A DNA stretch of 64,000 nt, from assembly GCF_002443155.1 (NCBI RefSeq), contig NZ_CP023667.1, positions 3,534,001-3,598,000 of the forward strand, read 5' to 3'. Every line of letters starts with the position of its first letter. Position 1 is the stretch's first letter. This stretch comes from Alcaligenes faecalis (GTDB lineage Bacteria > Pseudomonadota > Gammaproteobacteria > Burkholderiales > Burkholderiaceae_B). Shown here one piece after another: positions 38,321-48,697 of this stretch. Below the pieces are notes generated by a model, which had not been told where the DNA came from, did not search any database, and saw only the letters and a program-made list of their open reading frames with translations. The translations under genes were made by a program, and so were the position numbers.

Positions 38321-39265
38321 TCAAGCCAGACTGATGGTGCCCGCCAAAGCGGCTACCACCAGCAACACACCAACCCAGATATTGGCGCGGAACAGACGCA
38401 GGCCCCGCTCGGGGTACCGCACGTCAAAGTGCCGCATCTGCCACAGCAGATGAATGGCAATCACTGCCATCACCACGTAGTACAAAATCCGCTCGTTCAG
38501 CAGAAAACCGCCCACCAGCCAGCAGGCCATCGCGGCGATGTAAAAACCGCTGATCCAGGTTTTGCCTGCCTCGCGGAAACGCAGGGCCGTGGAGTGCAGG
38601 CCCAGCTTGGTATCGTCAGCCACGTCGATATAGGCATAGATGGAGTCGTACCCCACCTGCCAAAAAATCGCGCCCACCCACATCAGGATGGCGCCAAAAG
38701 GCACCATATTCTGCGTGTCGGACCAGGCCATCAGCATGCCCCAGTTAAAGCAGATACCCAGGACCACTTGTGGCCAGTAGGTAAAGCGCTTGCACAAGGG
38801 GTAGATCATCACAATGGGAAACAGGGCCAGCGCCAGCCAGCGGCTGTACTCATTAATGGCAAAAAGCAGCAAGGCACACACAGCCATCTGCGCCAGCACG
38901 AAAATCACGGCCTTGCGCATGGTGAGCTGGCCGCTGGTCAGGGGCCGGAAACGGGTGCGTTCAACCTGGTGGTCGAAATTACGGTCCGCCATATCGTTAA
39001 AGCAACAGCCAATGCCGCGCATCAACAAGGCACCCAGGGAAAAGATCACCACACGCCACAAGGTAGGAATACCGTCTGCTGCCTGCACCAGAGCGGCCAG
39101 GGCGGGCAAGAGGGTCAACCACGTACCAACGGGGCGGTCCAGCCGGCACAAGCGGGCATACGGCCCCCAAGAAGCGGGAAGATAGCGGGCCACCCAATCA
39201 TTGTTGGGGCGCATATCGGACAGATCAGGGCGCGGGGAGGATTCCGAAGCGGATGGAGATGTCAT
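38321..39265 (-). CDS. ubiA: 4-hydroxybenzoate octaprenyltransferase
   Basis: 314 residues from MTSPSASESS; the frame is open for 54 codons upstream but those codons cross terminator-like hairpins. It has eight to nine helices and both Asp-rich prenyltransferase motifs: NDMADRNFDHQVERTRFRP and YDSIYAYIDVADD. It attaches the polyprenyl chain to 4-hydroxybenzoate in ubiquinone synthesis. Chorismate lyase ubiC is not in the window. Confidence 0.94.
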   Translation of the reverse strand: MTSPSASESSPRPDLSDMRPNNDWVARYLPASWGPYARLCRLDRPVGTWLTLLPALAALVQAADGIPTLWRVVIFSLGALLMRGIGCCFNDMADRNFDHQVERTRFRPLTSGQLTMRKAVIFVLAQMAVCALLLFAINEYSRWLALALFPIVMIYPLCKRFTYWPQVVLGICFNWGMLMAWSDTQNMVPFGAILMWVGAIFWQVGYDSIYAYIDVADDTKLGLHSTALRFREAGKTWISGFYIAAMACWLVGGFLLNERILYYVVMAVIAIHLLWQMRHFDVRYPERGLRLFRANIWVGVLLVVAALAGTISLA

Positions 39266-39311
39266 AGAGGTAAAACCTAAATCCAGGCCTTGGGCCATAG
39301 ACTGAAAACAG

Positions 39312-39336
39312 GCATACCCTCTGGCAGAGGGTATGC
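39312..39336 (-). terminator. Perfect stem-loop upstream of ubiA
   Basis: GCATACCCTC/GAGGGTATGC, 10 bp with a 5-base loop, then TGTTTTC on the minus strand. It is the second of two tandem hairpins after the aminotransferase. Confidence 0.65.
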
Positions 39337-39432
39337 GGTGGATTCCGGGAACGTGCCCATGCTCCTGGAGCACAGAAAACTGGATGGGCGGCCCTTGAAA
39401 ACCACAACGCTGGCCCAGCCAGCGCATGAAAA

Positions 39433-39455
39433 GACGCAGACCATCAGTCTGCGTC
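39433..39455 (-). terminator. Terminator after the PLP aminotransferase
   Basis: GACGCAGAC/GTCTGCGTC with a 5-base loop, followed on the minus strand by TTTTC, 21 bases after the aminotransferase stop. Confidence 0.75.
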
Positions 39456-39475
39456 CATTGCCTGCCAAACAGCCA

Positions 39476-40672
39476 TCAGGCTTCTTTGATGAGTTTACCC
39501 AAGATGGCGATGCCTTCGCGAATTTTTTCCTCAGGCACGGTGGCAAAGCTCAGGCGCAAGGTATTGCGCTTGACGTCCTTGCCCGCGTAGAAGGGCTCGC
39601 CAGGCACAAAAGCTACCAGATTTTCAATCGCTTTTTGCAACAGGGCCGTGGCATCCACGTGCTCGGGCAAGGTCACCCAAATGAACATGCCGCCTTCAGG
39701 ACGGGTCCATTGGGCCGTGTCCGGGAAGTTCTTGTCCATGGCGTCCAGCATGATGGCGCACTGTTTCTGGTAAATATCGCGCACTTTGGGCAGATGCTGT
39801 TCCAGAAAACCGTTATGTACGGCTTCGTAAACCGCCATCTGCGTCAGTGTAGACGTGTGCAAGTCCGTGGCCTGCTTGATCTGCACCAGTTTGTCGATGA
39901 TCTTGGCAGGAGCCACGATGTAACCCAGGCGCAGGCCGGGAGCCAGCACTTTGGAGAAGGTCCCCAGGCGTATCACGGTGGCACCGGCCTTGCGGCCCAG
40001 GGACAGCAGGCTGGGCAGACGCTCGCCAGCGTAACGCAGTTCACCGTAGGGATCGTCCTCGACGATCGGGATATGCGCGGCAGCACATCGCTCTACCAGA
40101 TCCTGACGACGCTCCAAAGGCAGGCGCAGGCCGGTGGGGTTCTGGAAGTTGGGCAGTGCGTACAGCAGACGGGCACCCATGGCTTCAGGAGCCGACACGT
40201 ACTCGGGGATCATGCCCTGGCCATCGGTAGGAATCGCCACAAAAGACGGATCGTACACAGACAAAGCCTGCAAGGCGCCCAGGTAAGTAGGCGACTCCAC
40301 CAGCACCTTGCTGCCTTCGTCAATAAACAGCTTGCCCAGCATGTCCAGCGCTTGCTGCGAACCGTTCACCAGCAAAATTTCGTCGGCGTCCACAGGGGCG
40401 CCTTCGGCGCTCATTTGCTCTGCCAGCCATTGGCGCAGGGGCAGATAGCCTTCCGTCGTGGTGTATTGCAGCGCCACACGGCCCTGCTCGCTCAATACCT
40501 TGTTGAACGCGCTTTGCATTTCCTCGACAGGAAAGCCAACTGGCGTGGGCAGACCACCCGCAAAGGAAATAATCTCGGGACGCGCAGTGACCTTGAGAAT
40601 TTCACGAATTGCGGAGCCACTCAGTTTCTGGGCACGTTGGGAAAAGGTAAAAGACTGCGAGAGGGTATCCAT
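39476..40672 (-). CDS. PLP-dependent aminotransferase, class I/II fold (2-aminoadipate/aromatic type)
   Basis: 398 residues from MDTLSQSFTFSQRAQKLSGS. The longer frame upstream contains a hairpin and is unlikely to be coding. PLP-binding features include the Lys in RLGTFSKVLAPGLRLGYI and the YALPNFQNPTG region. The N-terminal motif AIREILKVTARPEIISFAGGLP is the mark of the LysN/KAT/MocR-aminotransferase-domain group. Candidate reactions are 2-aminoadipate, aromatic or branched-chain amino acid transamination. It is followed by tandem terminators, so it is monocistronic. Confidence 0.9.
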   Translation of the reverse strand: MDTLSQSFTFSQRAQKLSGSAIREILKVTARPEIISFAGGLPTPVGFPVEEMQSAFNKVLSEQGRVALQYTTTEGYLPLRQWLAEQMSAEGAPVDADEILLVNGSQQALDMLGKLFIDEGSKVLVESPTYLGALQALSVYDPSFVAIPTDGQGMIPEYVSAPEAMGARLLYALPNFQNPTGLRLPLERRQDLVERCAAAHIPIVEDDPYGELRYAGERLPSLLSLGRKAGATVIRLGTFSKVLAPGLRLGYIVAPAKIIDKLVQIKQATDLHTSTLTQMAVYEAVHNGFLEQHLPKVRDIYQKQCAIMLDAMDKNFPDTAQWTRPEGGMFIWVTLPEHVDATALLQKAIENLVAFVPGEPFYAGKDVKRNTLRLSFATVPEEKIREGIAILGKLIKEA

Positions 40673-40743
40673 GATTCGGAAAAGTCCTGAAGAAGAACGA
40701 TTAAATACTTCAAATGCAAACTTTCCAGCTTGCAACAATGAAC

Positions 40744-40773
40744 GCAGGATGCCGGAGAAACCAGGCATCCTGC
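40744..40773 (-). promoter_or_regulatory. Strong stem-loop in the aminotransferase leader
   Basis: GCAGGATGCC (40744-40753) and GGCATCCTGC (40764-40773) form a perfect 10-bp stem, about 70-100 bases upstream of the aminotransferase start. No gene ends here on the minus strand, so it is a leader element or terminator of an unseen short RNA. Confidence 0.5.
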
Positions 40774-40926
40774 ACCTTTGAATGAGTTATGACGCGAGTT
40801 TATTAGCGTATACCTTGCCACCAAGCGGCTTGCAGCGCAAGTAGCCAAAGGGTTTATGCTCGGGATTTACCCTGAAAAAACGGCTCGCCCGTCAAGGCAA
40901 TCGTCGCGCTTTGTCTATACTCGGCT

Positions 40927-40940
40927 ATTGTATATACAAT
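40927..40940 (+). promoter_or_regulatory. HutC-type operator at hutD
   Basis: ATTGTATATACAAT is a perfect palindrome of the HutC recognition type (TTGTATATACAA core), 27 bases upstream of hutD. A second half-like site TTGTCTATAC lies at 40911-40920 and matches the site at hutU. Confidence 0.8.
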
Positions 40941-40967
40941 TAAAAATCCGCCCGGAGCCATGCCACC

Positions 40968-41573
40968 ATGAGCGATCCCCACCCTGCCACTTTGTTTCGC
41001 TTGCTGAACATCAGCAGCCTGCCCGCGCAGCCCTGGAAAAATGGTGGCGGCACCACGCGCGAAGTGCTGTGCCATCCTCAACATGCTGGCTACGAACACT
41101 TTGACTGGCGCATCAGCCTGGCCCAGATTCAGACCTCCGGCGATTTTTCCCGCTTTCCCGGCATAGACCGACACATCATGTTGATCGAGGGCGACAACAT
41201 GCAGCTGATTCACGACCAACATATCCATGTGCTGCATCCGTTCCAGCCCTACGCCTTCGCCGGCGAGGACAAAATGGCCTGTTTGTTACCACTAGGGCCG
41301 ACACAGGACTTGAACCTGATGCTGCGTCGAGGCCGGGCCCAAGGCAGCTTGCAAGCATGGCAAGGGCGGAACGACTCCATAAGCCTGGCTGCTGGCACAC
41401 ACTTTCTGTATGCACCGCAAGGCGGCTATCAGCTCCAGGCCGAGGCACACAGCTGGACCCTGGACACCGGGCAAGCCTTGATCGGCCAGACCCCCGCCCC
41501 CTTGTCGCTGCAACTGCAGGCCAACCATGCTGATGCCCCGCTGGTCTACGCCTATATCGCTCCCACGGAATGA
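40968..41573 (+). CDS. hutD: HutD/Ves family protein
   Basis: 201 residues with a bicupin-like fold. The signature [16 protein letters not shown] near residues 20-35 and [23 protein letters not shown] are the HutD pattern. In Pseudomonas HutD is thought to limit hut induction, possibly by binding an intermediate such as formiminoglutamate or urocanate. It heads the hutD-hutI-hutF unit and its stop is one base from the hutI start. Confidence 0.93.
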   Translation: MSDPHPATLFRLLNISSLPAQPWKNGGGTTREVLCHPQHAGYEHFDWRISLAQIQTSGDFSRFPGIDRHIMLIEGDNMQLIHDQHIHVLHPFQPYAFAGEDKMACLLPLGPTQDLNLMLRRGRAQGSLQAWQGRNDSISLAAGTHFLYAPQGGYQLQAEAHSWTLDTGQALIGQTPAPLSLQLQANHADAPLVYAYIAPTE

Positions 41574-41574
41574 A

Positions 41575-42807
41575 ATGATGAGCCACACACTTTGGACTGA
41601 TTTACGCCTGGCCCCCAACGCCGACCCCGAGCACGTCATCGAAGATGCCTGCCTGGTCGTACGGGCGGACCGTATCGCCTGGATGGGCCCACGTCATGAC
41701 CTTCCCGTGCAGTGGCAACACCCCGCCCACGAACACAAGCTGGGAAATCGCTGGGTGACCCCCGGCCTGATCGACTGTCACACCCATCTTGTTTACGGCG
41801 ACAACCGCGCCCAGGAATTTGCCCTGCGGCTGGCCGGGGCCTCTTATGAAGAAATCGCCCGCCAGGGTGGCGGCATTGTGTCCTCCGTCAAAGCCACCCG
41901 CTCCCTGAGCGAGGACGAATTGCTGGCCCAAGCCCTGCGCCGTCTGGATGCCTTGCTGGACGAAGGCGTCACCGCGATTGAAATCAAATCCGGCTACGGC
42001 CTGAATCTGGACAGTGAACGCAAAATGCTGCGCGTCGCCCGCCGTCTGGGTGAGTTGCGTCCGGTCACGGTGCGCAGCACCTTTTTAGGCGCCCATGCCC
42101 TGCCCCCCGAATTTGCCGGGCAAACCGATGCCTACCTGGATCTGGTCTGCGATCAAATGTTGCCCACCCTTGCACAAGAAGGGCTGATCGATGCGGTTGA
42201 CGTCTTTTGCGAGCGTATTGCCTTTGATCTGAAACAGTCCGAGCGCGTCCTGAAAGCAGCTCAAGCCCTGGGCCTGCCCGTCAAAATGCATGCCGAGCAG
42301 TTATCCAATCTGGGCGGCACGGAAATGGCGACACGCTACCAGGCCCTGTCCACCGATCATCTGGAATATCTGGATGAAGCAGGCGTCATCGCCATGAAAA
42401 AAGCCGGTACCGTGGCCGTCCTGCTGCCCGGAGCCTACTATTTTCTGCGCGAAACCCAGCTCCCCCCGATTGAACTACTACGCAAACACGGCGTGCCCAT
42501 GGCTCTGTCCACTGACAGCAACCCCGGCACTTCCCCCTGTGCTTCCCTGTTGCTCATGTTGAACATGGGCAGCACACTCTTCAGGCTGACCGTTCCCGAA
42601 GCTCTGGCAGGCGTCACCCGCCATGCCGCCCAGGCCCTGGGCGCCCCGGACATCAGCGGTGAACTGAGCATCGGGTCCCGCGCCGACTTTGTCGCCTGGG
42701 ATATCGACTCTCTGCCCGAGCTGGTCTACTGGCTGGGCCTGCCACGCTGCGCCCTGGTCGTGTACCAAGGCAGCATCAGCCGCGACCTACGTAAGGAATC
42801 ACCATGA
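41575..42807 (+). CDS. hutI: Imidazolonepropionase
   Basis: 410 residues (409 if the second of two adjacent ATGs is used). It is an amidohydrolase with metal ligands H-x-H in [18 protein letters not shown] and the substrate/metal region [12 protein letters not shown], and the conserved [13 protein letters not shown]. It opens imidazolone-5-propionate to N-formimino-glutamate, the third step of histidine degradation. The stop overlaps the hutF start by 4 bp (ATGA). Confidence 0.96.
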   Translation: MMSHTLWTDLRLAPNADPEHVIEDACLVVRADRIAWMGPRHDLPVQWQHPAHEHKLGNRWVTPGLIDCHTHLVYGDNRAQEFALRLAGASYEEIARQGGGIVSSVKATRSLSEDELLAQALRRLDALLDEGVTAIEIKSGYGLNLDSERKMLRVARRLGELRPVTVRSTFLGAHALPPEFAGQTDAYLDLVCDQMLPTLAQEGLIDAVDVFCERIAFDLKQSERVLKAAQALGLPVKMHAEQLSNLGGTEMATRYQALSTDHLEYLDEAGVIAMKKAGTVAVLLPGAYYFLRETQLPPIELLRKHGVPMALSTDSNPGTSPCASLLLMLNMGSTLFRLTVPEALAGVTRHAAQALGAPDISGELSIGSRADFVAWDIDSLPELVYWLGLPRCALVVYQGSISRDLRKESP

Positions 42808-44225
42808 GCATCCCCCGGCAATATGAAGCACTCTGGGCCCCTTGGGCCTATCTGGACGGCCAGTGGCAAGCCAATGTGCTGCTGCGCTGGGACCAGCACG
42901 GCACACTGACAGACGTTCTGCCCGACGCCAGCCAGCAGGATATAGACGCGGCAGGCTCCGTCCACACAGCGCAGGGTGCTGTATTGCCGGGCATGCCCAA
43001 TCTGCATTCACATGCCTTTCAAAGTGCCATGGCCGGGCTGACCGAGTTTCGCGGGCAAGGCCAGGACAGCTTCTGGAGCTGGCGCGACCTGATGTACCGT
43101 TTCGCTGCCCGCCTGGAGCCCGAGCACATGCAGGCCATTGCCCAATGGCTCTATATACAAATGCTGAAAGCGGGCTATACCAGCGTGTGTGAATTCCATT
43201 ACCTGCATCACCAGCGCGACGGTCAGAATTACGCGCCCATAGGCCTGCTGGCCCAAGGTGTCATGGAAGCGGCCAGCGCCAGCGGGCTGGCCATTACCAT
43301 GCTGCCCGTGCTGTACCAATACAGCGATTTCGGCAGCAAGGCGCCGCGTCAGGATCAACAGCGCTTTTTGAACAGCCCCACGCAGTTGCTGTACCTGCTG
43401 GAGTCCTTGCACAACAGCCATCCCTTGAATGCAGACCGGCGTTACGGTGTTGCGCCCCACTCCCTGCGTGCCGCCAATGTCGGTTCCATCAATACCCTGA
43501 TCGACGGCCTGCACAGCCTGCCCTCGCGCCACCCGATCCACATCCACATTGCCGAGCAGATGGCCGAAGTGCTGGCGTGCGGGAACATCAAGGGCTGCAG
43601 CCCGGTTGCCTATCTGTACGACAACTTCAATGTGGATGAACGCTGGTGCCTGGTTCACGCCACCCATATCGACGAGCAGGAGCGCCAGCAAATTGCCCGC
43701 AGCGGTGCCGTAGCGGGTTTGTGCCTGACCACCGAGGCGAATCTGGGCGATGGCCTGTTCCCCGCCGCCGCCTTTCTGGCCGAGCAAGGACGTATGGGCA
43801 TAGGCTCGGATAGCCATATCTGCGTAGACTGGCGTGCCGAACTACGCTTGCTGGAATATGGTCAACGATTGATCAACCAGCAACGCAATGTACTGGCTTC
43901 GCCCCAACAGCCTTTTGTGGCGGACTACTTGTTCGAGACCTGCGCACACGGTGGCGCGCAAGCTTCAGGACGAGCCAGCGCGCAACTCAGCCCCGGCCAT
44001 CAGGCAGATTTAATGGTGATTGATCTGGAGCACCCCAGTCTGGCGGGGCTGGATAGCCAGCATTGGCTGTCAGCCCTGGTCTTTTCCGAACGCGCCCACG
44101 CCAACCCGATTCGTGATGTATTCGTCAGCGGGAGAGCCTGTGTGACAGAGGGCCATCATCCACAGGAAGAAGCGGCATTTGCGGCTTATAAAAAAGCATT
44201 GAGCAGTCTACTGAACAAGGCGTAA
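42804..44225 (+). CDS. hutF: Formimidoylglutamate deiminase
   Basis: 473 residues, amidohydrolase family. Metal ligands are in [22 protein letters not shown] and the [12 protein letters not shown] segment. HutF releases ammonia from formiminoglutamate to give N-formylglutamate, the branch that then needs HutG (deformylase). No hutG is present in the window. The presence of HutF rather than formiminoglutamase indicates the five-step pathway. Confidence 0.95.
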   Translation: MSIPRQYEALWAPWAYLDGQWQANVLLRWDQHGTLTDVLPDASQQDIDAAGSVHTAQGAVLPGMPNLHSHAFQSAMAGLTEFRGQGQDSFWSWRDLMYRFAARLEPEHMQAIAQWLYIQMLKAGYTSVCEFHYLHHQRDGQNYAPIGLLAQGVMEAASASGLAITMLPVLYQYSDFGSKAPRQDQQRFLNSPTQLLYLLESLHNSHPLNADRRYGVAPHSLRAANVGSINTLIDGLHSLPSRHPIHIHIAEQMAEVLACGNIKGCSPVAYLYDNFNVDERWCLVHATHIDEQERQQIARSGAVAGLCLTTEANLGDGLFPAAAFLAEQGRMGIGSDSHICVDWRAELRLLEYGQRLINQQRNVLASPQQPFVADYLFETCAHGGAQASGRASAQLSPGHQADLMVIDLEHPSLAGLDSQHWLSALVFSERAHANPIRDVFVSGRACVTEGHHPQEEAAFAAYKKALSSLLNKA

Positions 44226-44236
44226 GTACAAAAAAA

Positions 44237-44539
44237 TCAGATAATGGCCTGTAAACCCTTGTCGGCAATGATGTTCAGCAGCTTGAGCGCCGGGCCAGCA
44301 GGGCGGGTTTCACCTTGCTCCCACTTGCGTATGGTCGATGCCGTGGTATGCAAATAAAGCGCAAATACTGGCTGACTGAACTTCAAGCCTTCCCGCAGCC
44401 GCTTGATGTCGACCGCATCGAACTCCCGAACTGGCGGCGGACAAATCGCGTCAAACTCGCGCATCGTCACCTTGTCGATCGCTCCTGCCTCCTGGAGCGT
44501 CGCCAGATCGCCGCGCAGCGATTCGATGATCTTGCTCAC
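44237..44539 (-). CDS. HTH antitoxin of a HigBA-like pair
   Basis: 100 residues from a GTG (MSKIIESLRGDLATLQEAGAIDKVTM). A strong GGAGG lies 6 bases upstream, and related antitoxins begin at this motif. The C-terminal Xre helix-turn-helix (LREGLKFSQPVFALYLHTTASTIRKWEQGETRPAGPALKLLNII) is of the HigA2/YgiT-like type. It should neutralise the toxin and repress the pair. The gene starts inside the toxin frame, with an 89-bp overlap. Confidence 0.88.
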   Translation of the reverse strand: MSKIIESLRGDLATLQEAGAIDKVTMREFDAICPPPVREFDAVDIKRLREGLKFSQPVFALYLHTTASTIRKWEQGETRPAGPALKLLNIIADKGLQAII

Positions 44540-44906
44540 AATGCACCTCCAATAACACGTCAGCCTGCAATGCCTTGAACAAGGCTTCAGGGGCCAAGCC
44601 CAAGAACAACTTACCGACAAACTGCAGCGCTTTCTTCTCATCCTGCGTGATGTTCCCCTTCTCGCTCTTGGAGAAACCATGCAGGAACACATAACGGCTA
44701 CCTATTCTGGCTGAAAGCAAGCTGCGATAGCCGCCGCTTTTGCCACCACCAGGACGAGCTACCCGCTTCTTGTATAAGGAGCCACCCAAGTCCACATCGA
44801 TCAGACCGCTTTCCATCTCCTGAACCGCCTTGCACAAGGCAATATCAGGCAGCTTCTCGGCCGCCTGCCATCGTGCAAAGTCTTTGCGCTTGAGGACGCG
44901 CGTCAT
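44451..44906 (-). CDS. RelE/HigB-superfamily toxin with extended C-terminus
   Basis: 151 residues from MTRVLKRKDFARW, with GGAGG 6 bases upstream. The core (GGSLYKKRVARPGGGKSGGYRSLLSARIGSRYVFLHGFSKSEKGNITQDE) is the HigB2-like RelE fold that cleaves mRNA at the ribosome. Toxins of this group usually end soon after the ALQADVLLEVHCE-type segment. Here the frame continues about 30 residues through the antitoxin start to a stop at 44451, so the tail may be a recent extension. Toxin-first order with coupled translation is typical. Confidence 0.85.
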   Translation of the reverse strand: MTRVLKRKDFARWQAAEKLPDIALCKAVQEMESGLIDVDLGGSLYKKRVARPGGGKSGGYRSLLSARIGSRYVFLHGFSKSEKGNITQDEKKALQFVGKLFLGLAPEALFKALQADVLLEVHCEQDHRIAARRSGDAPGGRSDRQGDDARV

Positions 44907-44920
44907 ATCGACCTCCAAAC

Positions 44921-44939
44921 TATACCCGTATCGGGCATA
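44921..44939 (-). promoter_or_regulatory. Inverted repeat at the toxin-antitoxin promoter
   Basis: TATACCCG-TAT-CGGGCATA, eight-base arms with one mismatch, 15 bases upstream of the toxin ATG. It is the expected operator for antitoxin autoregulation. Confidence 0.6.
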
Positions 44940-44965
44940 CTTATCAATCTCTTGCCGTGGAACAG

Positions 44966-45070
44966 CTAAGTCGCCACCAACGCAGCCGCATCCCACGCAG
45001 GTTTATCCTCCTTATGAACATAGCGCATACACATCGCCACAGCCATGTGACTTGTGAGCTTTATATCCAT
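44966..45070 (-). pseudogene. Probable C-terminal remnant of a tyrosine recombinase
   Basis: A 34-codon frame reads SHMAVAMCMRYVHKEDKP followed by AWDAAALVAT. The pattern S/GH-x(4)-M/T-x2-RY-x-H resembles the end of phage-type integrases, where the Tyr is the nucleophile. An upstream in-frame stop (TGA) leaves no room for the rest of the enzyme. It lies 59 bp upstream of the toxin gene and would explain how the pair entered the hut locus. The match is short, so this is tentative. Confidence 0.35.
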
Positions 45071-45226
45071 CTTGATTGGCACGCCTCAGTTGGCAATACA
45101 GGCCGTCGCTCGATAGCAGATACCGTGCCTGCCTACGTAGGGGACGCAGTAGCCGTCGTGTTCACCGTGGACTTATGTCAGCAGGGCGTAGTCCAGAGAA
45201 ATGCAATGCTGGGGTCGTCGTGAAGC

Positions 45227-45261
45227 AAAAAAATCCCCGGCTTGGTGATCCAGGCCAGGGA
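45227..45261 (-). terminator. Terminator of the hutUH operon
   Basis: On the minus strand TCCCTGGC pairs with GCCGGGGA (one T-G wobble) across a 12-base loop and is followed by seven T. It sits about 45 bases past the hutH stop. Confidence 0.8.
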
Positions 45262-45304
45262 CAAGTTCGTGGAGACAAAAACAATCAGCAGTACTTCATG
45301 AAAA

Positions 45305-46840
45305 CTAGAAAAGATCAGCCGCCGTCGCTGCCAGGCTCTCGTCCAGCACCAGGGCTTTCAGAGCCTCGATATCGGGAGCCAGATAACGGTCCTGATCGTA
45401 GAAAGGAACGGCCTGACGAATCACATCCTGCACCTTCTTCAAGCGCTCGGAAGTCAGCAAAGGCGCATGGAAATCAATGCCCTGTGCCGCGCACAGCAAC
45501 TCAATCGCCACAATCGCAGCCGTGTTCTGTGTCATGTCTTCCAGCCGGCGCGCCGCAAAGGTTGCCATGCTGACGTGATCTTCCTGGTTAGCGGAAGTAG
45601 GCAGGCTATCCACACTGGCAGGATGTGCCAGCGACTTGTTTTCCGAAGCCAGAGCCGCCGCGGTCACATGGGCAATCATGAAGCCTGAATTCAAGCCTGC
45701 GGATGGGACCAGAAACGGTGGCAAGCCGGAAATACTGGCATCAATCAACAAAGCGACTCGGCGCTCTGCCAAGGCACCAATTTCAGCAATCGCCAGAGCT
45801 AAACCATCAGCTGCGAACGCCACTGGCTCGGCATGAAAGTTGCCACCAGAAATCACCTGATCCGGCTCGCCATTTTTGCCGGGGAACACCAGCGGGTTAT
45901 CCGTGACAGCATTGGCTTCGGTCAGCAAGGTACGTTCGTTTTGCGTGATCAGATCCTGAATCGCACCCATCACCTGGGGCTGGCAACGCAAGCTGTAGGG
46001 GTCTTGCACCTTGTTGTCATTGTCCCGGTGCGACTGACGAATCTGGCTGCCAGCCAGCAGCTCCCTATACAGGCGGGCCGCGTAAATCTGCCCTGGCTGT
46101 CCACGCACCTCATGGATACGCGCATCAAAAGGCGCATCACTGCCTTTGGCAGCGTCCACACTCAAGGCACCGGCCAGAATCGCATTACGGAACAAGGTCT
46201 GGGTGCGGAACAAGCCATTCAGCGCCAGGGCCGTAGACACTTGCGTGCCATTGATCAGCGCCAGCCCTTCCTTGGCGGCCAGCACAATCGGGGTGATACC
46301 CGCCTTGGCCAAAGCCTGCTGGGCCGGCATCCATTCACCCTGCCACTTGGCTTGCCCTTCCCCGATCAGCGTCAAGGTCATGTGCGACAAAGGCGCCAAA
46401 TCGCCCGATGCGCCTACAGAGCCTTTGGACGGAATAAACGGCACCACCCCCGCATTCAGAATATCCAGCAAGGTCGTGACCACATGCGAGCGTATGCCCG
46501 AAAAGCCGCGCGCCAAGCTGGCAATTTTCATGGCCATGATCAAGCGGGCCACTGCATCGGATACCGGCTCACCCACCCCCACGGAGTGCGACAGAATCAG
46601 GTTCTTTTGCAATTGCTCCAGATCGTGGTCCGGAATACGTTGCTGAGCCAGCTTGCCAAAGCCGGTATTGATGCCATAAGCCGGATTACCTTCGCGGATG
46701 ATCTTGGCCACAATGGCCGAGGACGCATCCATGGCACCAATCGCCTCTGGCGGCAGAGTCAGAACAGTCGGTTCCTGCCAGATTTGGCGCAGCTGTGCCA
46801 AAGTCAGTGCGCCGGGAGAAAGCTCGATACTCTTGCTCAT
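45305..46840 (-). CDS. hutH: Histidine ammonia-lyase
   Basis: 511 residues. The MIO prosthetic group triad Ala144-Ser145-Gly146 lies in [16 protein letters not shown], and the active-site Tyr in [12 protein letters not shown]. It deaminates histidine to urocanate, the first pathway step. It lies 18 bp downstream of hutU in a hutU-hutH order, with a terminator after it. Confidence 0.97.
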   Translation of the reverse strand: MSKSIELSPGALTLAQLRQIWQEPTVLTLPPEAIGAMDASSAIVAKIIREGNPAYGINTGFGKLAQQRIPDHDLEQLQKNLILSHSVGVGEPVSDAVARLIMAMKIASLARGFSGIRSHVVTTLLDILNAGVVPFIPSKGSVGASGDLAPLSHMTLTLIGEGQAKWQGEWMPAQQALAKAGITPIVLAAKEGLALINGTQVSTALALNGLFRTQTLFRNAILAGALSVDAAKGSDAPFDARIHEVRGQPGQIYAARLYRELLAGSQIRQSHRDNDNKVQDPYSLRCQPQVMGAIQDLITQNERTLLTEANAVTDNPLVFPGKNGEPDQVISGGNFHAEPVAFAADGLALAIAEIGALAERRVALLIDASISGLPPFLVPSAGLNSGFMIAHVTAAALASENKSLAHPASVDSLPTSANQEDHVSMATFAARRLEDMTQNTAAIVAIELLCAAQGIDFHAPLLTSERLKKVQDVIRQAVPFYDQDRYLAPDIEALKALVLDESLAATAADLF

Positions 46841-46858
46841 TTATCTGTCCTGTTTTTC

Positions 46859-48574
46859 TTACTTGATCATGGGCAGTGTCAGCCCGAAATTCTTGGCTGT
46901 TTGAATCGCCAGCTCGTAGCCGGCATCCGCATGGCGCATCACACCACTGGCGCAATCGTTAATCAAGACCCGCTCCAGACGGGCCGCGGCCTGCTCGCTA
47001 CCGTCAGCCACTATCACCATGCCTGCGTGCTGGCTGTAACCCATGCCTACTCCGCCCCCGTGGTGCAGCGAGACCCAGCTCGCCCCGCCTGCGGTATTCA
47101 GCAAGGCATTCAACAAAGGCCAGTCCGACACGGCATCCGTGCCATCACGCATGCTTTCGGTTTCGCGGTTGGGGCTGGCCACCGAGCCGGTATCCAGATG
47201 GTCACGACCAATCACAATCGGTGCTTTCAGCTCGCCTTTGCGCACCATTTCGTTAAAGGCCAGACCGGCGCGGTGACGCTCGCCCAGCCCCAGCCAGCAA
47301 ATTCGTGAAGGCAAGCCCTGGAAAGCAATGCGTTCCTGCGCCATGTCCAGCCAGCGATGCACGTGCTGATTGTCGGGGAACAGCTCTTTGATTTTTTGAT
47401 CGGTTTTGTAAATATCTTCCGGGTCGCCCGACAAGGCCACCCAACGGAACGGGCCTTTGCCCTCGCAAAACAAGGGGCGAATATAGGCAGGTACAAAACC
47501 GGGAAAATCGAAGGCATTGGCCACGCCTTCATCAAACGCGACCTGGCGAATGTTATTGCCGTAGTCCACAACCGGAATACCCATTTTCTGAAAATCCAGC
47601 ATGGCTTGTACATGAACGGCGCAAGACTTGGCTGCGGCTTGCTGAATGCGGGCGTGTTGCGCCGGGTCTTTCTGCGCCGCCTGCCACTGCTCCACCGTCC
47701 ACCCCGAAGGCAAATAGCCATTGAGCAGATCGTGGGCGGATGTCTGGTCCGTCACCAGATCAGGTTTCAAACCACCGGCTTGGGCGCGTCGCACCAGTTC
47801 GGGCAATATATCGGCGGCATTACCCAGCAAGCCAATCGACACAGCCTCCTTGGCGGCCGTGTGCTGGGCAATCAGCTCCAACGCATGGCCCAGATCGCGC
47901 GCCTGCTTATCCAGATAACGAGTCTGCAAACGGAAGTCGATACTGCTTTGCTTGCATTCAATCGTCAGCGATACCGCCCCGGCAAAGCTGGCAGCCAAGG
48001 GCTGTGCGCCACCCATGCCACCCAGGCCAGCAGTCAGAATCCAGCGCCCGGCCAGCGAACCACCAAAATGCTGACGACCTGCTTCAGCAAACGTCTCGTA
48101 CGTGCCTTGCACAATGCCCTGGCTGCCAATGTAGATCCAGCTACCCGCCGTCATCTGTCCGTACATGAACAAACCGGCCTGATCCAGCTCGTGAAACTTC
48201 TCCCACGTGGCCCATTTAGGGACCAGATTCGAATTGGCCAGCAGCACGCGCGGTGCATCACTATGCGTACGGAACACCCCCACCGGCTTGCCGGACTGAA
48301 TCAGCAAAGTCTGGTCATCTTCCAGCTGACGCAGGCTGGCCAGAATCTGGTCGTAGCACTCCCAGTTCCGGGCCGCACGCCCGATGCCGCCGTACACCAC
48401 CAGATGCTGGGGATTCTCGGCCACGGCCGGGTCCAGATTGTTCTGAATCATACGGTACGCGGCTTCCGCCACCCAGTTCTTGCAACTGAGCTGTGTACCC
48501 GTAGGGGCATGAATCTGCCGCGCAGGATCGAAACGGGGATCTTGGCTGGCCGCCGAAGTGTGATGATCAGGCAT
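46859..48574 (-). CDS. hutU: Urocanate hydratase
   Basis: 571 residues from [11 protein letters not shown]; the frame is open 65 codons further but GGAGG lies 8-10 bases before this ATG. NAD+ is bound as an electrophile near [17 protein letters not shown], and the catalytic-region GCDPARIA-like motif is matched by [13 protein letters not shown]. It converts urocanate to imidazolone-propionate. It is divergent from hutC across 289 bp that carries HutC-type half-sites. Confidence 0.96.
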   Translation of the reverse strand: MPDHHTSAASQDPRFDPARQIHAPTGTQLSCKNWVAEAAYRMIQNNLDPAVAENPQHLVVYGGIGRAARNWECYDQILASLRQLEDDQTLLIQSGKPVGVFRTHSDAPRVLLANSNLVPKWATWEKFHELDQAGLFMYGQMTAGSWIYIGSQGIVQGTYETFAEAGRQHFGGSLAGRWILTAGLGGMGGAQPLAASFAGAVSLTIECKQSSIDFRLQTRYLDKQARDLGHALELIAQHTAAKEAVSIGLLGNAADILPELVRRAQAGGLKPDLVTDQTSAHDLLNGYLPSGWTVEQWQAAQKDPAQHARIQQAAAKSCAVHVQAMLDFQKMGIPVVDYGNNIRQVAFDEGVANAFDFPGFVPAYIRPLFCEGKGPFRWVALSGDPEDIYKTDQKIKELFPDNQHVHRWLDMAQERIAFQGLPSRICWLGLGERHRAGLAFNEMVRKGELKAPIVIGRDHLDTGSVASPNRETESMRDGTDAVSDWPLLNALLNTAGGASWVSLHHGGGVGMGYSQHAGMVIVADGSEQAAARLERVLINDCASGVMRHADAGYELAIQTAKNFGLTLPMIK

Positions 48575-48697
48575 GATGCTGTCCTCCATCTGAGGTGTCT
48601 CTGGATACGCGCTGGTTCTATCTGGCAGGCTGTTTCCACACGCGGAAGGCAGGTCCAAGCGCCGACAAAACAACGGTTTTCTTGTAAGCTCATGCCA

